Assembly: GCA_903822005.1 (NCBI GenBank) | Contig: CAIJNL010000018.1 | Span: 248,001 to 312,000 of the forward strand | DNA from: an uncultured Nitrospiraceae bacterium | GTDB taxonomy: Bacteria > Nitrospirota > Thermodesulfovibrionia > Thermodesulfovibrionales > Dissulfurispiraceae | Length of the DNA: 64,000 nt | Direction of reading: 5' to 3' | Shown: positions 46,602 to 59,232 of the stretch, one piece after another | How the letters are laid out: every line of letters starts with the position of its first letter | How positions within the stretch are numbered: position 1 is the stretch's first letter | Made by a program: the position numbers and the translations under genes | Notes under the pieces: model-generated | The model's database searches: none | What the model saw: only the letters and a program-made list of their open reading frames with translations | What the model was told of the DNA's origin: nothing

Positions 46602-48643
46602 CTTAAAAATAGTAAAAGCACCAGTATCGTAATAAATGAATAAATCAGATATGTCTGGATATGGCCCTGCTGCAGACGTCCTGCCTGGCGGGAAATCCAG
46701 AAACTCGCTTCAATAACGGGTTTATAAAGCCACTTCCATATGCGGTCTCTAACGCTTAGATAATAATGTAATTTCTTCGGAAATGCCTTGTGTCCTGCGT
46801 GAGGAACCTGCTCTACCCTCTCGCGAATGCTGAAAAGAAAACCGAAAATACGCCTTATTGGCTGCGCAAAAGATGTGGCATTATATTGCATTCTATTGGT
46901 GAGCTTTTCGAAACCGCAGTCCCATATGGCGGACCTGCGGATCGCACCCGGTTTTACATGAAGCAGCAGGTAAGTAGCTGCGACTACCACCAGTATGCCG
47001 ATAAAGACTATGAAGCCTGAATATGATGCCCTCTCATACGATATGGGCGTGAGCCACATCCAGCCATATTGGGTCGCTGATAACGAGAGCGTTGAACCAA
47101 CAAGCTGCTGTGCAATATTGTCTATCCAGTTGATAAACATCGTGGGAAGTACCCCGAGCCCGAGGCAGGTGAGCCCGGCCAGAAGCATTCCGGAGCGCAT
47201 AGTCCAGTCAACTTCGTGCAAATGATGAGGTTTATGATGTCCACGCCAATGTCCAAGGAAGGTAACGCCAAAGGCCTTAACAAAACATGCTGCAGCCAAA
47301 GCTCCTGATAATGCAAGGATGGCGGCTCCCAGTGGAATAAGCAGTTTCATGAGATTATTCGGCAGGGAAGGTGAAAGCAGGAACGCCTGAAACGTGAGCC
47401 ATTCTGATACAAAACCATTAAAGGGTGGCAGTGCTGATATGGAAAGGCAGCCCACCAGAAACATGGCTGCTGTCCAGGGCATTTTGTGTATAAGCCCTCC
47501 CATTTCCTCCATATTCCTTTCTCCGGTAGCATGGAGCACTGCTCCGGCACCCATAAACAGAAGGCCCTTAAATATGGCATGATTCATTGTATGATAGAGT
47601 CCTGCCAGCAAACCGAGGGCCGCGAGCAGGGGCAGCTTGAATGATATGAAGATCATCGAAAGGCCGATGCCGATAAGGATTATACCGATATTTTCGACCG
47701 AATGATACGCGAGGAGCCTCTTTAAATCATGCTGCATAAGCGCGTAAAGAACTCCCATGACCGTAGATATCAGCCCGAGCGTAAGGACGATAGCCCCCCA
47801 CCACCACGGAAACACATGGATAATGTCGAATGTTATGCGGACAATGCCATATATGGCGGTCTTCAGCATCACGCCGCTCATAAGAGCGGACACATTTGAG
47901 GGAGCCGCCGGATGTGCCTCAGGCAGCCAGGCATGCAAGGGGATTACGCCGGCTTTTGCACTAAACCCGAAAAAAGATAGTGCGAAGGCGGCGGTGGCCC
48001 AGTGGGGAGGGATGTTTGCCTGCCGCATGGCATCAAAGGTATAGCCGCTGAAACTGCCGCCCGACGCTATGCCCGCCAAAATACCAAAGGCCAGAAGTAT
48101 CGCTATTGCCCCTATGTGGGCGACTACCAGATACAGAAGCGCAGCCTTTCTGTTGTCTGCTTTTTCATTCTCAAAAATTACCAGGAAATATGATGCCCCT
48201 GCCATGATCTCCCAGGATACCAGGAAACAGAGCGCATCGTCCGCCAAAACAACCGAAAGCATCCCTGCAATAAAAAGGCAATAAAATATGACAAGGCTGG
48301 TCACAGACCTGTGCCCGAGAAAGCCCTTGACGTAGCCGATGGAAAATATGGATACGAAGAGAGAGAGCAGGCCCACAACAGTGAGAAAGAAACCTGCCAG
48401 GGCATCAAGCCTGAGATGAAACGGCAGGTCAGGAAGACCGATTGGCAGCACCATTTTTTCTACGAGCGCGCCTTCCACTGTCACTACTCCTGCGGCGACC
48501 GCAAGGAGGGATGCAATTGCTGCGAGTATAAATGAAAAGGTTATCATGAATTTCTGGTTCTTCCTGAACAGCGGTGCAATAAGCGCTGTTCCGAGAAGAA
48601 TCAGGACTGAGGATAGAGCTATATTGATAGGGTCAAAGTTCAT
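46598..48643 (-). CDS. NuoL/HyfB-like antiporter subunit
   Basis: FSAKAGVIPLHAWLPEAHPAAPSNVSALMSGVMLKTAIYGIVR; 681 aa multi-TM. Confidence 0.92.
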   Translation of the reverse strand: MNFDPINIALSSVLILLGTALIAPLFRKNQKFMITFSFILAAIASLLAVAAGVVTVEGALVEKMVLPIGLPDLPFHLRLDALAGFFLTVVGLLSLFVSIFSIGYVKGFLGHRSVTSLVIFYCLFIAGMLSVVLADDALCFLVSWEIMAGASYFLVIFENEKADNRKAALLYLVVAHIGAIAILLAFGILAGIASGGSFSGYTFDAMRQANIPPHWATAAFALSFFGFSAKAGVIPLHAWLPEAHPAAPSNVSALMSGVMLKTAIYGIVRITFDIIHVFPWWWGAIVLTLGLISTVMGVLYALMQHDLKRLLAYHSVENIGIILIGIGLSMIFISFKLPLLAALGLLAGLYHTMNHAIFKGLLFMGAGAVLHATGERNMEEMGGLIHKMPWTAAMFLVGCLSISALPPFNGFVSEWLTFQAFLLSPSLPNNLMKLLIPLGAAILALSGALAAACFVKAFGVTFLGHWRGHHKPHHLHEVDWTMRSGMLLAGLTCLGLGVLPTMFINWIDNIAQQLVGSTLSLSATQYGWMWLTPISYERASYSGFIVFIGILVVVAATYLLLHVKPGAIRRSAIWDCGFEKLTNRMQYNATSFAQPIRRIFGFLFSIRERVEQVPHAGHKAFPKKLHYYLSVRDRIWKWLYKPVIEASFWISRQAGRLQQGHIQTYLIYSFITILVLLLFLR

Positions 48644-48779
48644 TAAATTAAATCCGCCCCTGATGGTCCGCGTTATATTTGCGCGTCAGTGTCAGCGATA
48701 TGATAAAACAATGAATGGATTTAAGAAAAGCTTTGCTGGTTTCAAGATAACTGTCGCTTAATCCGGTACAGGAAATAAA

Positions 48780-48866
48780 GGACGGGCTGCCTGCCCCGAG
48801 GCAGGGGACTGTTCCGCACCATAAAGTGGCTGAATATAGTCTTGTCAGAGATATCAAAGCCCGCCC
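48780..48866 (-). other. structured intergenic element upstream of the HyfB-like operon
   Basis: On - strand GGGCGGGCU...AGCCCGUCC 9-bp closing stem (one G-U) enclosing hairpin CCUGCC-UCGG-GGCAGG. Confidence 0.4.
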
Positions 48867-49069
48867 CCGCACATCTTTAAATTGGACTTATTGTAAGTTG
48901 ATCTGACAACCTGATAACCAAAATATAGTACACTTTCTTTTTTGGCTTGTCAAGGGGTTTTTTGAAGCGATCGCCCAATCTGTTCTAGCCAATTGATCTT
49001 ATTAAAATTATCATGAAATTAAATCACACAAGGCTATCGGGCTGAGCAGTTTGATATTATAATTATGAG

Positions 49070-51040
49070 ATGAACAGATTAGCTAATGAAAGGTCTCCAT
49101 ACCTCCAAAAAGCGGCGAATCAGGAGATAGATTGGTATCCCTGGTGCGATGAGGCTTTTGAGCGGGCACGTAAAGAGGATAAGCCCATTTTCCTGAGCTC
49201 AGGTGCAACGTGGTGTCACTGGTGCCATGTAATGGCAGAGGAATCTTTTTATAACAGGGAAACTGCTCAAATGCTTAATGAAAAATTTATCTGCATTAAA
49301 CTTGACCGCGATGAACGGCCCGACATTGACCGGCTTTATCAGCAGGCTGTTGCCGCAATGGTAGGAGGTGGTGGCTGGCCACTCTCGGTATTTCTTACCC
49401 CTGATGCAAAACCATTCTATGGGGGCTCTTACTTCCCGCCTGAAGATGTGGCTGGACGCCCGGGATTCAAAAAAGTATTACTCGGTGTCGCGGAGTTGTA
49501 CTCAACAAAAAAAGATGCAGTTGCTGAGTACACATCTCAACTTCTTGACTCACTTAAGCCGGACCGGATCTTGCCGGCAGATTACGATCTCGCAATAACT
49601 GGTGAGGTTGAACAAACTTTAATACAGCAGATGGACGCTTACAACGGCGGGTTTGGTTTTGCCCCGAAATTCCCCATGACCGGAGCTATCGAGTTCCTGC
49701 TGAACCGATTTTTTTTCAGGGGAACAAAACTGCTCGGTTCCCTCTTAAGAAAAAACTTCACAAAGATGGCACAGGGAGGTTTTCAGGACCATCTTCAGGG
49801 CGGGTTTCACCGCTACTCGACTGATGCTGAATGGACCATCCCTCATTTTGAAAAGATGACTGATGACAATGCCAGGTTATTAGAAAATTATATTGATGCT
49901 TTCGCTATATTTCATGATGGGGATTATCGTGAAACAGCCGCCGGCATAGCTCGTTTCCTTACTGACATCCTTGCGGATCCGGATGGCGGTTTTTATGCCA
50001 GCCAGGATGCGGACGTGACACCGTCCGACGAAGGCGGTTATTTCACATGGACAGACCGCGAAATGTCGCAAATCCTGAGCAAAGATGAATATGCTATTCT
50101 TTCTCGTTATTTAATTCATGATAAGGGCGCTATGCATCACGATCCTGAAAGACATGTTCTCTTTGCTGCGAAGACTGCCAGAGAGATAATAGCAGAGTCA
50201 GGAATGCAGGAAGCAAACGCATTAGACCTGATAAAAACCGGAAAGATTAAACTTCTTAACGCGCGCGCCGGGAGAGAAGCTCCTTTTATAGACACCACTT
50301 TATATACTTCACTGAACGGGATGATCATATGCGCGCTTATTCGCGCCTCCTGGATATTGAAAGACAACTCTCTGTCCGAAAAGGCCCTGAAGGGTTTCGA
50401 AAGAATATTGGGCCTGAGAATGCTGAATGGCCAGCTTTTCCATGCTGACGGCGTAAAAGCCATGCTTGATGACTATATATTTTTGGCTGAGGCCTCATTA
50501 CGTGCCTACGAAACAACTGGCATGCAATCCTGGCTGAGTACCGCAATAAATATTATGGACCTCTGCATGGACCATCTCTGGGATGAAAAAGAAGGCGGCT
50601 TTTTCGATGCCGAAAAAGCAACTCTGGGCATAAGGCTTAAATCCGTTGAAGATAATCCGCACCCATCAGCCAATTCTATGGCAATAAGGCTATTACAAAA
50701 GCTTTACTGCCTGACAGATAAAACGATTTATAAAGAACATGCCGAACAGGCACTCAAGCTTTTTTATGCAAAAACAGCTTCAATTGGCCTGCATTGGGCA
50801 TCATACTATTCGGCCCTGGACTCTTCAACTCAACTGCTCAAGCTTGCCGTCCATGGTAAACCCGATAGCGAGCTGGCAATAGCAGCACGCTCTCTTTATT
50901 ACCCATACAAGGTCATTCAATACGAAGAAGGCAAAGGGTTTGTTGTTCCATGCCTTGGCCGGGTATGCACGACCCCGATAAATTCAGTCCCGGAGCTTGA
51001 AGTATTTTTGCGGGAACTCGGTAAGACAGATTCTTCTTAA
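49070..51040 (+). CDS. thioredoxin-fold DUF255 protein, YyaL/SPATA20-like
   Basis: NRLANERSPYLQKAANQEIDWYPWCDEAFERARKEDKPIFLSSGATWCHWCHVMAEESF; (alpha/alpha)6 region HFEKMTDDNARL. Confidence 0.93.
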   Translation: MNRLANERSPYLQKAANQEIDWYPWCDEAFERARKEDKPIFLSSGATWCHWCHVMAEESFYNRETAQMLNEKFICIKLDRDERPDIDRLYQQAVAAMVGGGGWPLSVFLTPDAKPFYGGSYFPPEDVAGRPGFKKVLLGVAELYSTKKDAVAEYTSQLLDSLKPDRILPADYDLAITGEVEQTLIQQMDAYNGGFGFAPKFPMTGAIEFLLNRFFFRGTKLLGSLLRKNFTKMAQGGFQDHLQGGFHRYSTDAEWTIPHFEKMTDDNARLLENYIDAFAIFHDGDYRETAAGIARFLTDILADPDGGFYASQDADVTPSDEGGYFTWTDREMSQILSKDEYAILSRYLIHDKGAMHHDPERHVLFAAKTAREIIAESGMQEANALDLIKTGKIKLLNARAGREAPFIDTTLYTSLNGMIICALIRASWILKDNSLSEKALKGFERILGLRMLNGQLFHADGVKAMLDDYIFLAEASLRAYETTGMQSWLSTAINIMDLCMDHLWDEKEGGFFDAEKATLGIRLKSVEDNPHPSANSMAIRLLQKLYCLTDKTIYKEHAEQALKLFYAKTASIGLHWASYYSALDSSTQLLKLAVHGKPDSELAIAARSLYYPYKVIQYEEGKGFVVPCLGRVCTTPINSVPELEVFLRELGKTDSS

Positions 51041-51092
51041 GCGAAGTCTGCAATCTCTAAATACTTCGCGGCTTTTAGTCCTTGGCTAAATA

Positions 51093-51108
51093 TGTTCCAC
51101 GTGGAACA
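51093..51108. promoter_or_regulatory. parS-like centromere site
   Basis: Perfect 16-bp palindrome TGTTCCACGTGGAACA. Confidence 0.85.
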
Positions 51109-51158
51109 TTGGACTGCTAAATACTCTTTTCTCAAAGAGCAGCGTGTATTGGGAATGT

Positions 51159-51593
51159 TCAGACCTTAAGCAGCGCAAATCCGGACAGAGGATCTAATTC
51201 CCTTGTTGCTGCGATCCCGGTGATCTCGACGATAATAGCCTCTATAACAACAAACGTCTCGTCATCCTCACGAAGGCAGCCCATCTTAACCCCATCAAGT
51301 TTTCCGAAGGAACCATGAAAATGAATCTTTGGATCATCCGCCTGCCAAAATATAGTGCCAACTCCAACAACCTCATGACTCTCATTGAGTTCTCGCCACG
51401 CCGGCTTGGGTGGCATATCTTCCGTCTCTGACCCGACCACAAACTTACCGGCCCTCATGCCCCCGATGAGATAAAAAACGGCCGACCTTATTTTTTCTTT
51501 TTGTGCGATATCCCTGATCCCATCAAGTACAGCTTCCCCGTCATCAAATTTAGCCACAACAATACGACCCGCAGAACCAACCTGATATTTCAC
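51159..51593 (-). CDS. PPC/DUF296 domain DNA-binding-like protein
   Basis: VLDGIRDIAQKEKIRSAVFYLIGGMRAGKFVVG...IHFHGSFGKLDG. Confidence 0.85.
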   Translation of the reverse strand: MKYQVGSAGRIVVAKFDDGEAVLDGIRDIAQKEKIRSAVFYLIGGMRAGKFVVGSETEDMPPKPAWRELNESHEVVGVGTIFWQADDPKIHFHGSFGKLDGVKMGCLREDDETFVVIEAIIVEITGIAATRELDPLSGFALLKV

Positions 51594-51795
51594 CGTTCAT
51601 CCTCCATCCCGAATGCAATAATCATATTCTAACATCTCAAGCCGGCGATTATGAACCATAATTGACGCTTGAGAGGAGCATGCGTATAGTTTAAGAAGAA
51701 GTATACGTCAGGCAGTTTAGCTGGGTTTTTTCTTTGCTTAGGCAATTTACTATACAACAATACTGCGAAAACCGCATATTATTACAGAATTGAAC

Positions 51796-51811
51796 TGTTC
51801 CACGTGGAACA
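51796..51811. promoter_or_regulatory. parS-like centromere site
   Basis: Second identical copy TGTTCCACGTGGAACA. Confidence 0.85.
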
Positions 51812-51884
51812 ATTTACTTAATAATTGAAAGTCTGGCCGGAATATCTGAAATCTCTCTTTTCGGGCAAGCGGGCGAGTCAGTAA

Positions 51885-52550
51885 TTATTGATTATTGATA
51901 TTTCTGTCAACCTTACGCTGTTTTGTCATTTCTGATGGTGACATGGGCAGGCGCTTTGCGTGTGGCAAGGATATGCGATAGCGCATGGCTATCAATCTGA
52001 AGATAATTGTTATAACAATGGCAACGGTGATACGCATATCGAGATCAAAACCTGCAGGTCTGAGTAAAACAAAAAAAGCACCCCCTATTAATGACGCTGT
52101 CGCATAAAAGTCACTGACAAGAACAGAAGGTATTTCGCACACAAGCACATCTCGCACAACGCCGCCCCCGCAAGCAGTCAATGCAGCAATCATTACAACA
52201 GCAAATACTCCTGCCCCGCTCTGCTCAGCAAGGGCAGCACCTATAGCTGTAAAAACACCGAGCCCGACCGCGTCAGCGACCATAACAAAATCCCATCGAG
52301 CAGCAATCTTATGGGCACCAAAAAAAACAGCGAGCGCCCCGGCAACGCAAATTATTAAATAAATTTCGTTGTGAAGCGCTGCCGGCAGCCCTTTGCCTAT
52401 CAGCATGTCTCTGATCAGGCCACCGCCAATGCCAGTCGCTATGCTCAGAACTATAACGCCTAGGATATCTAATTCATATTTAACAGCCCGGAATGCCCCG
52501 GATATCGCAAAAGCAAGAGTTCCGATGAGATCAAGAGCATGTATCAGCAT
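51885..52550 (-). CDS. trimeric intracellular cation channel (UPF0126/YadS-like) family protein
   Basis: DLIGTLAFAISGAFRAVKYELDILGVIVLSIATGIGGGLIRDMLIG; repeated GGGVVRDVLV. Confidence 0.92.
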   Translation of the reverse strand: MLIHALDLIGTLAFAISGAFRAVKYELDILGVIVLSIATGIGGGLIRDMLIGKGLPAALHNEIYLIICVAGALAVFFGAHKIAARWDFVMVADAVGLGVFTAIGAALAEQSGAGVFAVVMIAALTACGGGVVRDVLVCEIPSVLVSDFYATASLIGGAFFVLLRPAGFDLDMRITVAIVITIIFRLIAMRYRISLPHAKRLPMSPSEMTKQRKVDRNINNQ

Positions 52551-53947
52551 GCAGCTGAAACCGCGGATGAGACTGCCACGACAAGTCGCGGAATTTCATC
52601 ATCGCGTATCGTCCTTGCATCAAGCCGAAGTTGCCCTTCTTTGATACGCGAAATGACAGGCGGATTACCTTTTCTGAGTCTCATTTCAAGTTCATTAACA
52701 GAAATCCCAGCCGGCGTAATAGCAACAGCAAATGTCTCGAACTGAACTTCAGCCAATGCCCCGCCGCCAGACTGCGATACATCCTCAATAACGCTGACCC
52801 CCGCTATATCTCCGGATATTTTCCGCTTCAGTGCTTTAGCAATTTTCTTTGCCCTGGCCTTAATCTTATCCGGTTCCTGCAGAAGCATGGCAAGCGTCGG
52901 TATCTTTTCTTTAGCGATATTTTCATCGATATAAAATTTAAGGGTTGCCTCAAATGCGGCCAGTGTCATCTTATCAATCCTTATTGCCCGCATAATGGGG
53001 TTTTTACCGATCCTGTCAATTAAAGCCTTTTTCCCAACTATCACGCCAGCCTGTGGGCCTCCAAAAAGCTTGTCACCACTGAAAGTGACTACATCAACCC
53101 CGGCCTTGACAATCTCCTGAACAGTCGGCTCAATATGAACACCATAAGGCTTTAGGTCCACCAGACATCCGCTGCCAAGATCAAACATCACAGCCCGGTT
53201 ATGTTTTTTGCCAAGGGCCACCATTTCATTTATCGTAACCTCACCCGTAAACCCGACCATCCTGAAATTGGATTGATGTATTTTCAACAAGAGTGCAGTG
53301 TTCTCATTTAAAGCTTTTTCAAAATCGCGGCAATGAGTTTTGTTTGTAGTTCCAACCTCTCTGAGAATCGCTCCGCTGCTCGCCATGATATCAGGAATCC
53401 TGAATGATCCGCCAATCTCAACGAGTTCGCCGCGAGAGACAATAACTTCCTTGCCCCTGGCCAATTCCGACAAACATACCATTACCGCAGCAGCATTGTT
53501 GTTGACAATAATCCCGTCTTCAGCCCCCGTAATTTCTTTAAGTAATTGTTTTATATGTGCTTTTCTCTCTCCCCTCGTGCCTTCCTCAAGATCATATTCG
53601 AGATTCGAGTAGCCGCAGGCGACGTCAGCCACATGCTTAAGCACTTCCGGCGAGAGAACAGATCTGCCAAGATTCGTATGAAGAACTACACCAGTTGCGT
53701 TGATGCATGATTTAAGGCTGAAGCCCGATAGGTCCTCAATTCTACGCTTGATGCGGTCCATCGCGTCATTCAGGGAAAAAACTTTTTCAGTACCATTGAG
53801 TATGGCCTCACGCTGCATCTGTATCTCCTCACGTATGGCCCTGGTAACATACGGTCTCGGATATATCCGTTGCCAGGCCAATCCGGTGTCTGACTTCAGT
53901 ATTTCATCGACTGACGGCAGATCTGACAGAATATTCTTTTTATTCAT
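52544..53947 (-). CDS. selA: L-seryl-tRNA(Sec) selenium transferase
   Basis: LPSVDEIL, INATGVVLHTNLGRS, YSNLEYDLEEGTRGER, VNNNAAAVMVCLSELARGKEVIVSRGELVEIGGSFRIPDIM, FSGDKLFGGPQAG. Confidence 0.97.
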   Translation of the reverse strand: MNKKNILSDLPSVDEILKSDTGLAWQRIYPRPYVTRAIREEIQMQREAILNGTEKVFSLNDAMDRIKRRIEDLSGFSLKSCINATGVVLHTNLGRSVLSPEVLKHVADVACGYSNLEYDLEEGTRGERKAHIKQLLKEITGAEDGIIVNNNAAAVMVCLSELARGKEVIVSRGELVEIGGSFRIPDIMASSGAILREVGTTNKTHCRDFEKALNENTALLLKIHQSNFRMVGFTGEVTINEMVALGKKHNRAVMFDLGSGCLVDLKPYGVHIEPTVQEIVKAGVDVVTFSGDKLFGGPQAGVIVGKKALIDRIGKNPIMRAIRIDKMTLAAFEATLKFYIDENIAKEKIPTLAMLLQEPDKIKARAKKIAKALKRKISGDIAGVSVIEDVSQSGGGALAEVQFETFAVAITPAGISVNELEMRLRKGNPPVISRIKEGQLRLDARTIRDDEIPRLVVAVSSAVSAAC

Positions 53948-54067
53948 AACTTATATCTTACTCCTTGGTAAAACGCTTTTCAAAGGGGGTATAATTATAT
54001 TATTATACATGTTCAAAATATAAACAATTATTTCTTTAAATACATTTCGTTTCAGGAGGTCAGTCGT

Positions 54068-55204
54068 ATGAAGAAGTATCTGTTAGCACCCGGGCCTACG
54101 CCGGTTCCTCCGGAGGTCCTATTGTCCATGGCAATGCCCATCCTGCATCACAGGGCACCCGATTTCATCCCGATTCTGGATTCAGCAAAAAAAGGGCTGC
54201 AATGGGTCTGTCAGACCAAGAATGATGTCCTTATCCTCTGCTCGACGGGTACGGGAGGCATGGTGGCATCCGTAAACAATTTCTTCAATCCGGGCGACAA
54301 GGTCATTACCGTTAATGGCGGCAAATTCGGAGAGAGATGGACCAAGATCTGCCAGGCCTATGGACTTACGGTTGAGGAGATCAAAGTCGAATGGGGCTAT
54401 TCGATCAAGCCCGCTGCAATCGAAGAGGCGTTGAAAAAAGATCCTGCAATAAAAGGAGTAATGGTCCAGGCAACTGAAACCTCTACCGGAGTAGCACATG
54501 ATATCGAAGGCCTGGGAAAGGTCATCAAGAATTTCAAGGACACCATCTTTATCGTCGACGCAATCAGCGCCCTGGTAGCCCATGATATCAGGACAGACGA
54601 ATGGGGCATAGATGTACTTATCGGCGGCTCCCAGAAAGGCCTTATGCTTCCCCCCGGTCTCGCATTTGTCGGGGTAAGCGATAAGGCCTGGAAGATGAAT
54701 GAAACATCCAAGATGCCAAGATTCTACTTTAACTTAAAAAAAGAGAGGGAGAATCTCGCGAAAAACCAGACAAATTTCACCTCCGCCGTATCCCTTATCG
54801 TAGGTCTTAACGAAGCGCTGAAAATGCTCCAGGCTGAAGGCCTTGAGAATGTCTTTGCAAGGCATGCAAAACTTGCCCATGCTACACGGGAAGCGGTAAA
54901 GGCCATTGGATGCGGCATTTACTCAAAAGATTTCCCGAGCAATTCAGTTACCGCTATCGAGGCCCCTGCAGGAATTGACGGTCAGGTTATCTACAAGAAC
55001 CTGCGCGTTAAGTACGGAATCACCGGTGCAGGAGGACAGGACCAGGCAAAAGGCAAGATATTCAGGCTTGCTCATCTGGGATATGCTGATACCTTTGATG
55101 TCATAACCGGGATAGCTGCCATCGAAATGGTGCTAAAGGAGCTCGGACACCCGATAAAACTTGGCACAGGGGTAGGAGTAGCCCAGGAATTATTGATGAA
55201 ATAA
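54068..55204 (+). CDS. class V PLP-dependent aminotransferase (alanine-glyoxylate/serine-pyruvate type)
   Basis: LLAPGPTPVPPEVLLSMAMPILHHRAPDF, VDAISALVAHDIRTDEWGIDVLIGGSQKGLMLPPGLAF. Confidence 0.92.
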   Translation: MKKYLLAPGPTPVPPEVLLSMAMPILHHRAPDFIPILDSAKKGLQWVCQTKNDVLILCSTGTGGMVASVNNFFNPGDKVITVNGGKFGERWTKICQAYGLTVEEIKVEWGYSIKPAAIEEALKKDPAIKGVMVQATETSTGVAHDIEGLGKVIKNFKDTIFIVDAISALVAHDIRTDEWGIDVLIGGSQKGLMLPPGLAFVGVSDKAWKMNETSKMPRFYFNLKKERENLAKNQTNFTSAVSLIVGLNEALKMLQAEGLENVFARHAKLAHATREAVKAIGCGIYSKDFPSNSVTAIEAPAGIDGQVIYKNLRVKYGITGAGGQDQAKGKIFRLAHLGYADTFDVITGIAAIEMVLKELGHPIKLGTGVGVAQELLMK

Positions 55205-55307
55205 CTTCCGCATATCTCATATAGATTTAAAGCCACAGGTATGTCTTGGATTCATCTTGATTTAATGCATGTCTGTGGTCAACTTGTCGATAAAAGGAGA
55301 GACTCAT

Positions 55308-58248
<2,941 letters not shown>

Positions 58249-58340
58249 TATACCGGACTGGATGATTAGGTGCCCCCAATTATTTATATTTAGCGGATCC
58301 AATCCTGCATGTCTGCCGGGATAATAATTAAACCCGGCAG

Positions 58341-59048
58341 ATGATTTTTCTCCGCTCATTACTTAACATACTTTTCCCTTCCCAGTGTCCTTTATGCCTT
58401 TCAGCTTCCGACAATCACAGTCATAATCCTATTTGCAGTAAATGCTGGTCTACCATAACCCGCTATGAAGGTCCCGCATGTTCTATTTGCGGTCTTCCAA
58501 CCGTTTCCAGCTATACACGTATTTGCGCAGAATGCCTTTCGAAAAAACCTCCATTTGCCGAAATAAATTGCTACGGCATCTATGACGGCGCACTGAAAGA
58601 ATCGATTCATCTGCTAAAATTCCGGGGCGTCAAGCGTTTGGCCAAACCATTAAGCGAGCTTCTTCTCTCCCAGGTTACCGATGATTATGATGCAGTTGTT
58701 CCAGTGCCGCTCCATATAAATAAACTGAGGGAGCGTGAGTTTAACCAGACAGCGCTCTTAGGGCGTTTTCTCTCCAGGTCAATTAATAAACCACTTATGC
58801 TCGATGCGCTCATTAAAACACGCAATACGAAACTACAGACGGCAGTGAGCGGTAAGGAACGCCGTGCCAATCTGCGCGGGGCGTTCTCGATATCCAATAA
58901 TATAAGCGGTCTGCGGCTGCTGCTTGTTGATGATGTGATAACTACGGGTGCTACGGTCAGGGAATGTGCTGAAACCATGAAACGCGCAGGCGCTCAGGAG
59001 ATCACAGTCGTTGCTCTCGCGAGATCGATGCCAAGAATAAATACTTGA
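58341..59048 (+). CDS. ComF family protein
   Basis: CPLC/CSKC zinc-finger-like N-terminus; VPVPLHINKLREREFNQTALL; LLVDDVITTGATVRECAETMKRAGA. Confidence 0.93.
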   Translation: MIFLRSLLNILFPSQCPLCLSASDNHSHNPICSKCWSTITRYEGPACSICGLPTVSSYTRICAECLSKKPPFAEINCYGIYDGALKESIHLLKFRGVKRLAKPLSELLLSQVTDDYDAVVPVPLHINKLREREFNQTALLGRFLSRSINKPLMLDALIKTRNTKLQTAVSGKERRANLRGAFSISNNISGLRLLLVDDVITTGATVRECAETMKRAGAQEITVVALARSMPRINT

Positions 59049-59096
59049 AAACCTCTCGCCCTTACTGGTATTATTAAATTCCTCATTTTCAACTGT

Positions 59097-59181
59097 GCCG
59101 AAGTGGTGGAATTGGTAGACACGCACGTTTGAGGGGCGTGTGGGGAAACCTATACGGGTTCGAGTCCCGTCTTCGGCACCA
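59097..59181 (+). tRNA. tRNA-Leu (GAG), encoded CCA
   Basis: GCCGAAGTGGTGGAATTGGTAGACACGCACGTTTGAGGGGCGTGTGGGGAAACCTATACGGGTTCGAGTCCCGTCTTCGGCACCA. Confidence 0.96.
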
Positions 59182-59232
59182 AATTCCTTCTCCCGTCAAA
59201 GTACATGCTGCGGCAAACCTTAAACAAAAGAC

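Noticed and set aside
48780-48866. Considered 6S RNA or SRP RNA identity for the structured intergenic element
   Set aside because: Length and conserved motifs do not match 6S or 4.5S RNA well enough by eye
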